From Eutypella sp. D-1 (taxonomy: Eukaryota > Ascomycota > Sordariomycetes > Xylariales > Diatrypaceae), in the NCBI GenBank assembly GCA_023313575.1, contig JAJTTP010000015.1, positions 682,001 to 746,000 on the forward strand: a DNA stretch of 64,000 bases, read 5' to 3'. The notes below the pieces were generated by a model. That model ran no database searches, was not told where the DNA came from, and saw only the letters and a program-made list of their open reading frames with translations. A program made the position numbers and the translations under genes. Position 1 is the first letter of the stretch. Each line of letters starts with the position of its first letter. Of this stretch, positions 48,187 through 59,065 are shown one piece after another.

Positions 48187-50794
48187 GTCTGCGGCTGATT
48201 TTCTTTTCTTTCTTTACGTATTTATGTTCGTGTAGTGTAATGCCTCTGGCGATAGTTTGTACGGAATATAGCGGGGATCCAGCCAAGTAGATGATTCGGT
48301 TTTCTTTTTTAGCAACACGGGCGACTATGCCTATGTAGTTGGACAATAAGGAGTGCTTTGTCTTTTTTTTTTCTTTGCCTCTTTTTCCTCGGGAAGGAAC
48401 GTGCGTGGTAGTTAGTCGAACAGACTGGTATCTTGCAGCGCAAGCAGAGAGAGAGAGAACGAATACAAGTGAGCACTGCTCCTCTGAAAGGAATGTTATG
48501 GTACTGGTAAGAAGACCACGAGGGACTGGACAACCTTGCGACTGTGCGTGTGGGTTGCGGGCGTTGGTATATCAAGAGAGGGCGGATTTTCTAATCAAAG
48601 GAATGATGAGGACTCTTTAGACTCTTTATGGCCACGCGAAATGAGGGCAAGGGTGGGTGAAGGGAAGACAAGGGGACAGGCGCCGGCAACTGTAGTCTGC
48701 ACCTGCGGTAGGATGTACTGCGAGGACAGGGGTGAAACGCAGGCAAACAAACGAAGCTGGATTTGGGAAAGCCTTCTTCCCTGGGCTTGATTGAGCTGGC
48801 TAGCCCATCAGATCATCCTTGTCTTTGACACTGCCAGAGCACGACCGAAGATTGGATGGGCTAGGGCTGAAACACAAAACACCCGAGAGGCTGGAAGCCA
48901 TCGCTGGCTCTGTCCCGTCTAGTTGACACCATCCTTTTCCTCCTGAACCAGTCAGGATTCACGATTCACCCTTACCCATCGAGAATGAATGGGCTAAAAG
49001 ACTACAGCGATTTTTTCCCGATCATGGAGGGTGAGGGTTTTCCACTCGTCCCATCTTGGTCAACGTGGTTAGTGTGGGTGGTGTGGTGGAAGTTCAGGTC
49101 AGGGGCAAAGGGGGGAAGAGTTGCATTGCAGCCGGACGAGCTAAATGACCTAGCTAGTTGGCTGCATGCAAGGCACCGCCGCCGCCGCGGCACCAAGTCG
49201 GGCCAGTCAGCCCACGAATCTGTATGCACTTTGGAAAAACTAGGCACGCAGGCACGTTCACGTAGCGAGTAGAGTAGGACTTTAGTGGTGGGGACGCGAG
49301 CGGAGGCGCAAGAATATGCCCTCCCTCCCCATGGGACCCTGGTCCCGGATACGGATAATCTAGTCAGGATGTTGGATCCTGTTCCTGGCGATCCGGCGAT
49401 TTTTTACGTACTTCGTACCTGGCTAGGTGAGCGGCCCACCCCCTGGCAGGTCTGGAATTCTGCAATATGGAGGGGGGAAAAGTTCTTTCAACTGGCCAAT
49501 GCGCAAGTTGAGTGTGCTTAACCACTGCACGTTATGCATTAGCATTCAGGTCCAGAATGCTTACTTCTGTGTTGTCGATTGAAGATTTTTTTTGTTCGTT
49601 ACGTTTCTTTTTTTCCCCTCCCTCCTTCGGGCGCCATCGGCCGAATAGTCTGCTGGCTCGGATCTATCTATGCATGCTCTCTAGCATGTCCTGGCTGGGC
49701 ATTGCAGTGGTGGGCAGTTAGTTATTCACGTTGGGCAGTAGGGCAATAGACTTCTAATTTAACAAAGTAACAATATAGCGTTTTTTTTTATATACTTCCG
49801 TGCACGTGGTAGAAACGGACTATACGAACCTGGAGATAGCCCGATCGTGGAGAACGGGGACATTTTTGCGGAGTCGTTATGGCCGTATGCGTTGATGAAG
49901 GGAAAAGAAACCCGGGCCCTTACGTGGTTGAAGCGCCCCCATCTGACAACTTCGCTCGCTCGTGTTGCCACGATTGATCGGCGGAAAACCCGCGCCCTCT
50001 TTTTGAGATCAGTTAGGCTTAGTTAACTAGTGTAGGAAATCCTCCGCCCATCCATCGGGACACACCCCATGCTCTCCTACTACTATAACGGACAAGTTCA
50101 CTCGTTCGTTCGTTTGAGGTTTCACAGAAGAGAGAAAAAATTAGTAGTAAAAAACTCCGGGTTTTGCATATAACGCTCTTTGTTCTTCCCACCCGCCATC
50201 GCTGCCACGGCATGCTGGGCAAGACTGGGCTCTCCGCTAATGAAAGTTAGTGTGCCATACGCGTCTACATAACGGCTATAAGCCGGCTGGGCAAGAACTC
50301 GTCGATGGCACACGCAGGACGAGACCTATTTATAACAGGTTTATAACAGGGAACAATGTCCTGTTTACTTGGTAACTTGGTAACTAGGCCGGTGATGGCG
50401 GGTGAGAGATCTTTCTTCGGTATAATCCCCGGGTCACAGGCCTAAGGTGTAACGAGCACGCTCTATTAAGTACGGGTAGGACAGATATATGATCATATAA
50501 CATATAACACGAAATATAGTAACATGCTGATAACATCAATTGCGTTATTAAAAGAGCTGCCGATTATAGTTCATGCCGGGAAGGGGCCTCCATCCAATAC
50601 CTCTTTCCTTAACTTGCAATCAATCTACTATATACGCAATGTATATGCGGTGGGAGGTATGCAAGTTGGCAAGGAATACCCCGATCGGAAGACGGGAGAC
50701 AGGCGACGGCGGACGGTGAGGTGTTTCAGGATGCAACACACGGTAAATGATTGGCCGCTAGCCAGTGCCGCATCCTGGGAGGCTGCGCCCGCGT
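48187..50794. other. Long gene-free spacer (2.6 kb)
   Basis: Upstream of the secreted-protein gene and downstream of efm6. No frame here shows family resemblance. It should include the promoter of the secreted protein. A short repeat (TTTATAACAGG, twice) occurs at 50329-50350. An unknown non-coding RNA cannot be excluded. Confidence 0.5.
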
Positions 50795-51829
50795 CTACCG
50801 CGACGGCGAAGGCGGTGCATGTGCTTGTGCGTGGGGTTGCGTCTTGCTAGCAAAAGTATAGAGGAACAGGCCTTCGCGACTAAAGAGAGGGCGGTCCTGG
50901 TCCTCGATCTCAACGACGTCGAATCTCTTCCGCGCCTTCTTCAGGAACTGCATGTCGGCCCGCCTCCTCTTCTTGAAACAGAAGTAAATGGTCGCCGACG
51001 GACACAGCGTCAATAGGTCCGACAACGTGGCCATCAGCAAGGGGAACGCCGGCTCGAAGTAGACGCAGTCGGCCGCCAGTATGACGTCGGGCGTCAAATC
51101 TACGATCTCTCGCGGCAGAGGCTCACCCCTGGAAAAGTATACCCCGCGGCTGTGTCAGAATACCTGCGCGTAGCCGTGGACGCCCCCGGTCTTACAAGCC
51201 GGCAGAGCAGAGGCATCCTGCATGGGATGCGGGGTGGGGGGTAAAGTACTGACCAGTTCAATATCGCTCTTTTTACTTGGTCGCCCAAGTCGTTCAGCAT
51301 AATGTTATGCTGCATCAGCGAGAACATCTCCTTCTGATCTGTGATGTAAAGCGGACCTTCGAAGGCGCATCCCTTCGCGAAAGCCAAGCCCACCAGTCCA
51401 CCGCCTGCACCAAGCTCAAGACTATATCGAGAGGGCGAGGGAAGAGATTAGCGCCAAAAAACAAACGTTACTGCTCACCCGCCACGGCGCATGCTCGTAA
51501 TATATAATGACAACACATCATGCCTCACAGGCGTGGTCTTAAGAAGGTCAGGAGGGGAAAGGGGAGGCGTCCACCCACATTCTTGATTTGCGCAAGTCGT
51601 CCCGATGATATCGCAGCATGTGCCTCGCGAGGGTCATCCCGGCGGGCCACAACTGACCGCCGCACCCATTGGCCAGATCTTCGTGCAGCCTGAGCGGGCT
51701 CGCGAGGAGCCCCGAGAAGTCGACCTCTGTGGTTCCCGCAGGCTTGATCGTTGGCAGCGGGGAAATGTCCTCGCCGATCGCCAGAGGTGAGAGCTCAGGC
51801 GACGGTGAGGTCTCCTGGAGTAACGGCAT
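50795..51829 (-). CDS. efm6: Efm6-type protein-lysine methyltransferase
   Basis: Three exons are inferred: 51829-51579, 51421-51254, 51128-50795 (introns 51422-51578 and 51129-51253). The joined frame is 250 residues, close to yeast Efm6. The first exon ends in LRKSRI and the second begins LELGAGGGLVGLAFAKG, so the SAM-binding motif I (E-L-G-A-G-G-G) crosses the splice. Next come ITDQKEMFSLMQHNIMLND and AILNWGEPLPREIV (W restored across the second intron). Then comes DVILAADCVYFEPAFPLL, the D-C-V-Y/F signature of the class I lysine methyltransferase group. Yeast Efm6 methylates a lysine of translation elongation factor eEF1A in the cytosol; the same target here is inferred. The C-terminal QPHAQAHAPPSPSR tail extends beyond the fold. 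Confidence 0.87.
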
Positions 51830-53187
51830 GCTGTTTTTCTTTTCTTTTTTTTTTCCCTCTTTTTTTTCGTTTCGAATCTTCTTTAAAACAAGCTACACGT
51901 GGTCATGCAGTTCCTAGGTAAGTAAGTGCTGTGGCTATGTGTCGTGATGTGATGTGATATGATAGGTTATATTGTGTTGTCGACATGTATAGATAGACTC
52001 AAGTTTGACCAAGTTGATGATGCACTTAAAAGTTAGTGAAAAATAACGCTAAGATGTTGGTTTCTAGATTACTTTGGTTGAAATGCACTACCTAGAGCTC
52101 TAAGTGATTTAGGTTTTCTGGTACCTCCTTAGGAGTAAGTGGACATGGACATGTAGAGTTGGCCCTTTTTTTTTTCGTGGTGTTTTTTTTTCTTCTCATC
52201 CGGCCAACTCACCATACTGTTAGGCAAGGTCTGGACCGTTCCGAGACCCCCCTTTCTACGTCGGCGATAACGATCACTACCCACCACCCATCCACCGGTT
52301 TCTTGCCTGTATCACAGAATTAAATGAATATAATACGTCAGCGATTCCGCCCCGCTCAGCGTTATCTCTTTCGGTCTATAGGAATAAAAAGGTCGTTGAC
52401 AAACAGAGGTCATAATGCAGTAAACCGGCGTAAGAGTGTTTTGGAAACCCTACACATTACAGCCAAATAAAATATGGATATCTAAGGCCAGGGAGATCAC
52501 TTTCAACGTTCTAGCCCCTTTTTGATGCCAACCTGGGTAGGTAGTCAGGTACTGGCTAAGTAAGCAGACATATATATCTGGATCCAAGATCTCCGATCTC
52601 AGACGCAACCAAGATATAATGTAACGCAAATATACGGTCCGGCATTTAATCCCCCCCAATCCTTTTACTACGTCGGGTGGGTATAAACAACTACTTGAGG
52701 AAAAAGCCCCCCAAAAATCCAAAAGGGGCTTTAAAAAAAGAGTGAAATGTCGTGCTTGGCTAGGTAGAAGGAAAGAGAGGCAGCCAGGAAGGTATCAACC
52801 ACAGTGAGAGGGCAGGGCCCTCGAATGGAGAGGATACAAGAGAAGATAGTAAAGGCAGAAGAAAATACACGTACGTATATACATGCATATAGAAAGAAGG
52901 ACGACGAATTCATCCCATTAGTAGTAGATGTTATAGCAGCAGCAGTAGCAACAATGTGTGATGATAACGATGGCAACAGCGGATAGTAGACGTCATCATC
53001 ATCAACTATCCAGCCCAAAAAGAAGAAGGCATCTCGACAACATATGTCCATTTCTAAGAGTAGCACGAGTATACCTCATCAACGGCATTGCATCTCATTT
53101 CGTACATGCATAGAGGAAAAAAAGTATATATAAACTTGTACACACGTATGCATACCTATCTATCTACTTATCTCTATCGCCAATTCC
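51830..53187. promoter_or_regulatory. efm6 promoter and ccz1 3' region
   Basis: 1.36 kb without a supported gene. T-rich runs (51840-51875 and 52168-52192) precede efm6, and a purine-rich strip lies at 52770-52870. Nothing more specific is visible. Confidence 0.5.
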
Positions 53188-55984
53188 TCATCGCGCGAGA
53201 CTAAGAAGCCCCTCGATATACCTCTTGGTATCGACACCGATGCCCTCCGCGCCATCCGGGCCCGCACCCGCAGCAGCAGCAGCAGCATCTACCCCGCTAT
53301 CGCCACCGCCGAGGATACCACCGAGAGACCCGAAGCCGCCGCCGCCGCCGCTGCTGACCGTGGCACGACGGTGTTGGTGTCGAAGACGATGGTGCTCGCC
53401 GGCGCGGCGGATAAGGAAGACCTCCTTGTCGACGCCGGCGGTCGACCCGCTCTGCTCCGACGTGTCCGTCGTGGTGTTGCTGGTTGTCGTCGTTGGCTGG
53501 GAGCCGCTGCGCGCACCGGGGCTGGGGCCTTCTTCGCCCTCGCCTGGAGTGTCTTGTGGGGTTGGCTGGGCTCCGGGGAATGATGGGTCATCTGTGGAGG
53601 ATTCGTTATCAGCTTCGCCGCCGCCGCCGTTGTCAGACGTAGGCTGCTCTTGCGGCTGAATAGCGCCGGTTGGGCCTCGCGGTGTTGTGTTCCCGCTGAT
53701 GTTCCCACTTCCACTACCACTGGCGGTGTCTGGGTCCGAGTCCTTCTCTAAGATGCGCGTCCAGACGACCCACCAGCCACGGTTCGTTTTGGAGGTGCGC
53801 TCGAGCTCGAGATGATGGTGATGGGCATGACCTCTTGCGGAACCGCCGCGCGTGGCGATGTACGTATTGAGGATCTGGTTATGAGTGTTGACGGCCTCGG
53901 CGCGGGACCAGTGGAGGAGGGGTTCCGGCCTCTTGGAGGACAGCTCTTCATGCTGGTGGGCTATTTGCAACGGATCGGGGATGTTCGGGATGGTGGAGTG
54001 GATCGTCAGGGTCTTTGGGTCCCAGACGAGGTCGAAGATGTTGGCGGCGGCCGGCCCGATGTCCGGTCTGTCAGGGCGGTACGAGGACGACGCACCCAGC
54101 GGCTTCCTCAGAGGCGCCAGCATATAGTGCAGCGACCGGTAGAAGCTGTCCCAGGCAAGGCAGTCGGTCCTGCTCTCAAAGAGGAAGGTATATATGAAAG
54201 GTCTGTTGACGTAGACGATGACGCGCAACTTCTGGGTCTTATTGTGGTCTTGACGGGGGTCTGGGTCTGCCACAGAGTTCTTCCGGCTGGCCAGCGTGGC
54301 TGCCTTGACCTCGCCCTCTCGAATTGTGAGGTCGACCGACATTTCTCCCTCTGGTCGGTCGTTGCTGTCTAGTTCTACGTTCAACGTTCGGACCAATACC
54401 CTCGAGTTGTACTCGTCTTCATCTGTTCCGCTCTCGGGATGCTCCGGATCCTTCACGGGGCTACTTTCATCAGTCTCTTCTACGCCCCCTACTAATCCGA
54501 TCAAGAAGCCCCCTGTGCTGCTGTCAGGGACTATAGATTCCTTTCGAACTGCCGCGGATGCGGCTTCCTTGGTAGCATTCGAGCCGCCTGTCGTATCGTC
54601 TTGTTTGGCTTCTTCGGTGCCTCCGTTACTTCCAAGTGACCAGTGAGTACCATAACCCAGCTTAAGATAATTCATAAACCTATTCATACTACCCTCATCA
54701 GAAGTAGTCTCTGGCGTTGCTGAGGAGGGCGCCCCCGTTCCAGGCGCCTCTGACGAAGGGGCCTTCCCATCTGGCTGCTTCGGGTCGGCAGCGGCAGATT
54801 CTCCCGTTGGATTTTTAGATTGGCAGCCAGGATTCTTAGGGCTGACACCCTGCTGCTTCCTGATCCTTCGTGTCTGTCGCGTAGACGACGGGTTATCCTT
54901 AACCCCGTAGGCCTCCTCGCCCCAAGAATAGAGATCTTCCATCCAATAGGTGACATCGCGCAGTGACTTTCTCGACAGAGCTCCGACGCCCAGAAATATG
55001 GCACCATCTTCGGCGCCAGGCTCATCTCCGGTCCCAAGCCATTTCGTAGCCGAATCGCCCTCGGAAGCCTCCCCCTCCTTGGTCGGCGAATCTGCGTCTA
55101 GCTCTACATCCGAAGGCCCAAACTTGGAGACGACCAGGTCCACTAAGCCTTCCGTTCTCTCAACGAAGCCCTCGAGGACCTCCCTCTCCCCGCTTCCACG
55201 CTCTTCCTCGCCCACGCCGATACCGAGCTCGCCGCATGCAGCGATCTTGATTCCGGCGAAGACACTTGTCGCCGGGTTCCCATGCAGCATGACGTTCCAG
55301 GTGGACAAAAACAGATCCCAGTAGCGGCTCAGTAGATTGACGAACTTGAGGCGTTTTGTACGGACGAACAGAGCACTGAGGGAGGCGGCGTGGTGGAGTA
55401 GGAAGGTAGAATGGGCGCGTAGAAGATCCTGCAGCAGGAGAGTGGCGGGTTTAATTTCTTTCGAGGAATACTCGACGTTCTCGGAGGCATCGGCGTCGGT
55501 ACTGGGTGCTCCGAGTCGGGGTGGAAGAGGTAATCTCGTGAGGTCGATCGACTAAGGCGAACACATGTCCTGTGATTAGCTACCAGGGAGGACGTGGGAT
55601 GACCCGGGGATGTCTTACAGCCAGAATCCACCACCCGGGCTCCAGCTCGTGCAGGATCACACGACTCTTCTCAGTCTCGATGGTGTCGACAGCCTTCCCA
55701 CCGGAGAAGCCGCGACTGAACTCGACCATGCCCTGGGCCAAACCAATCTGTCTCAAGCGTTCGTTACGCTCATCTTGAGAGAGGTTCTCGGTGGGCTTTC
55801 CCTGGGACCGCTGATTCTTCTTCTTCCTTCTCCTCCTTCTCCTTTGGGATTGGGTATTTACCGAAGCATAATAGACGATCTGGTCATCGATGGTCTCATC
55901 GGTGGTCCCGAGCGAGGGATTATATATGGCTAAGAATCCCAACTGCGCGGGCACGAGGGTCGCGACAGAGGGGGAGGCCGACAT
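53188..55984 (-). CDS. ccz1: Ccz1, subunit of the Mon1-Ccz1 vacuolar fusion GEF
   Basis: Two exons: 55984-55619 and 55551-53188 (intron 55552-55618, GTAAGA...TTAG), giving 909 residues. The first exon carries the N-terminal longin domain: PAQLGFLAIYNPSLGTTDET and DDQIVYYASV, later EPGWWILA continuing into SIDLTRLPLPP of exon 2. Exon 2 continues with LQDLLRAHSTFLLHHAASLS, VNLLSRYWDLFLSTWNVMLH and PATSVFAGIKIAACGELGIG, as in the CCZ1/INTU longin family. With Mon1 it forms the GEF for Rab7/Ypt7 at endosomes and vacuoles and is needed for autophagy. Long Ser/Pro/Glu-rich insertions occur in the middle and near the C-terminus. A very basic RRRRRRKKKNQR stretch interrupts the first longin domain. 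The final residues (GVDTKRYIEGLLSLAR) look like a conserved C-terminal helix. Confidence 0.88.
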
Positions 55985-57082
55985 GGCTGAGTATAAATAA
56001 CAGCACTACCAGGTTATAGACGGGTTGTAGTAGTTCAAGGCACTTTTCGATGCACTTTTCGAGGGAACAGATGAATCGGATGTCTTCATTTCTTGAGTAA
56101 TTCTTGGGTACAGCTTGAGGCAAAAAAAGCTTTTGCTCCCTCAATGGCAGCGCACATTATACATGCCCAGATGGTGATTTGCGAAAATTAGGAAAGAAAC
56201 GCTTCACGACCTCGGGACTCTGGACAATTTCAGGTGGGTAGGATGCACGTATGCACGTATGCACGTGTAGGTGCAGGTACAGCTGCAAGGTGCAAGGTGC
56301 GCGTGCTAAGACGATACAGGTTTCAACTCATTTGGACAGCCACCAGGCTGACTTGAGTAAGTGGTGGAAAATGTAGAAGCTTAGTAGCGGCATCCGAGGT
56401 GAGAGGTTACGGCAATTGCAACAATCAAATCGTAGGTACTAGGTAGGTTGCTTAACCTTGGAAGAGGTAGAGAGTAAGGAGAGAGCACACTTGGTGTTGT
56501 TTTGTGGAGGTCGGTGGAGAGGCAGTTAAAGGTTAAAGGTGCAATTACGTAGTAGCTTTTCAGTTAGAGCTCTAGGTATGGACCCATATCCCATAACGGG
56601 CGCTGACGTCGTTAGCAGGCACTGGAAATACAGAGCTAATGGATAAGTGCATACCGAGGTACTTTAGGAAAGATGCCCGCTTAGGTACGGTACTGTAACA
56701 CGTCTTCCAACCAATCTTGATGCCCTATACGATGTGTAAAATGAAAGGGCATCTCAAGATGTTGAGTACATACATAAGGTGCTCTAGCCTCACTATAGTT
56801 AAGTTCGGTAATTTTTCTTGAAATATGAGGCATATTGCCATTCCGTACGCTGTATCTACAAAAAGTTCGTATGAAGAAAAACATGAACATCATTACGTTT
56901 TCGACACCCACCAACGACCATCCCCTTTCCTTCTATATAGGCAGATAGTATACCTAGTATTCTCGACCCTTAGGCTAAGCAAGGCCAGACCAGGCCAGGT
57001 CAGGCAATACAAGACGAGAGAAGTACTATCGGGGCCTTGTCCAGCCCCCCCTCCCCTCCCCCCCTGGGAGACGGGCGGGCGC
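55985..57082. promoter_or_regulatory. ccz1 promoter and isocitrate lyase 3' region
   Basis: About 1.1 kb without a supported gene. Short tandem pieces GCACGTATGCACGTATGCAC occur at 56246-56265, and short AGGTGC repeats follow near 56270-56300. A C-rich run lies at about 57045-57064. Confidence 0.5.
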
Positions 57083-59065
57083 TCAGTGGAACTGGTCCTC
57101 CGTGACGCCCTTGCCCATAGCAGCGGTACTCGAGACGCCGCCGGTGACCATCTTCTGGAGCTCGTCGACGTAGGCGGCGCCGCTCCACTTCTGGTGCTTG
57201 ACGACGTCGACGCCGAGCTCGATCTCGGGCTCCTGCACGAGCTCGCCGTACGCCCGCATCCCCTGCTCCGCGTACGCCCGCGCGAACCGGTCGCTCACCA
57301 GCGCCGTCGTGTGCAGGCCCGCCAGCGTGATGAACTGCCAGCAGTACCCCAGCTTCGCCAGCCGCTGGATGTACGTCTCCTGCTCCTCCCGCGGCATCGC
57401 CGTCTTCCAGTTGAACGAGGGTGATAGGTTGTACGCGAGCCTGTTGCGAAAGCGGGCGGGGTTAGTTTAGTTTCTTCTTGTTTTGTGTCTTCCTTATTAA
57501 AGCACAGGGAGATTATGTAGAAGATATATGTAGAAAGGCAGTGAGGGAGTTTGGGGGGGGTTGGGGGGAGGGGGAGGGGTTGAAACTCACTTCTGCTCCG
57601 GCCACACAGCGTGCACGCCCTTGGCGAACTCCTCCGCCTGCTTGTAATCGGGCAGCTTGCTTTCCATCCAGATGGCGTCGCAGTAAGGGGCGTAGGCAAC
57701 GGCACGGTTGATAGCGCAGTCGCAGCCGCCCTTGAGGCGGTAGTAGCCCTCGCGGGTGCGGGGCGCGTCCCAGTCGAAGTGGACCTCGGGGCCGGCGGGG
57801 CCGAGGACGGCCTTGGCGACCGCCCGCGCATCCCGGAGGCTCTTGCCCTTGGACTCCGCGAGGTACTGCTTGACGAGCCGCTCCTTGTCGGCCGCCTGCG
57901 TCGAATTGATGACGTCGATGACGGCCTCGTCGAACCGCTTCAGTCCGGCGTCCCGCAGCCACGCGTCCTCGATCGCCTGCAGCTGCTCGCCCGTCTTGCC
58001 GGCCTGCTCCGCCTCCAGCATCAGGTCGTTGAGCGGTTTCAGGTCCGGGTTGGTGGCGCCGAGCACGAACGGGTGGTCGCGCGGGTCGATGGGCGTGGTG
58101 AGCAGAGTGGCGGCCTCGGCGTCCGTCCGCGCCACCGCCAGCAGGTCGCTGCCCATGATGTCGGCCTGCGCCCGGATCGCCACCAGCCGGTTGATGTGCT
58201 CGCTGATGGGCACCAGCACCTTGCCCGCCATGTGTCCGCACTTCTTGGTTCCGGGCGCCTGGTCCTCCACGTGGATCCCGGCCGCCCCGTTCTCCACGAA
58301 CAGCTTCGTCAGCTTCATCACCGCCGTCAGCCCGCCGTGGCCCGTATCCGCGTCCGCGATGATCGGCCGCAGGTAGTCGATGTTAGCTAGCTTTGCCCGC
58401 TCCGATTTGGGCGCACTGAGCCGCTCCTGCCGCTGTTTCCGGTCGTGAAACAGCTGTGCCATGAACAGATGCTTCACCTTGTTCGGAACGGTAGTCTATT
58501 TGTTTTGTGCCCCTGGTTAGCTGCTTTGCCTCTGATGAAGGTGCGAGTGATTCAAGCGGGGCTCCACTCACGTAGGGATAGTCTGCCAAGTCCGGGCCGG
58601 GCTCGTCGGACGACGAGGCAGTCGACGAGGACTGCCAGCCCGATACGTAGACGGTGTCGAGGTACTTAGCCATCTGCGTGAGCATCGTAGGTTCTAAGCA
58701 GCCGTAGGTGTAGCTTGCATCGCGATTCTATTTTGCAGCCCCGGCGTCAGTATCATCCCATTCATAACTCTTTCAGCCGAGAGAGTCAAATCTCTCTACA
58801 TCTCTATCCCTATGGTCCTCATCCCCCTTACCTGAAAGCGGCCCTCGAGGATCTTCCACAGCTTCTTCGCCTGCGTGTTGCTGGCGTACTCGATGGGCAG
58901 ACTGCCCCTCTTCGAGACGATCTGCTCGGCGGTGAATGGCCGCCGGGTATACCGCCATCGCGGGTCGCTCCACCACTTCTTAACGGCCTCTACCTCCTGC
59001 GCGAACTGCGCGTCCTCCGCGTCGAGGTCTTTGGGAGGGTTGACCATGTTGTTTGGTTGCGCCAT
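57083..59065 (-). CDS. acuD: Isocitrate lyase
   Basis: Four exons: 59065-58832, 58727-58572, 58495-57591, 57440-57083, with three GT-AG introns, giving 550 residues. The catalytic motif KKCGHM lies at ~214-219 (Cys216). Other family motifs are [51 protein letters not shown] and WMESKLPDY. The enzyme splits isocitrate to glyoxylate and succinate in the glyoxylate cycle, allowing growth on acetate or fatty acids, in peroxisomes/glyoxysomes or cytosol depending on the fungus. The protein ends ...EDQFH without a C-terminal SKL-type PTS1, so any peroxisomal import would need another signal. The symbol acuD follows Aspergillus use (acu-3 in Neurospora, ICL1 in yeast). Expression is expected to be glucose-repressed in such fungi; that is family knowledge, not seen here. 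Confidence 0.96.

Noticed and set aside
48187..50794. Possible missed gene in the 2.6-kb spacer
   Set aside because: I looked for spliced frames with conserved motifs on both strands and found none; the short frames look random.
57611..58390. 259-codon frame opposite isocitrate lyase
   Set aside because: Antisense shadow of a strongly conserved gene.
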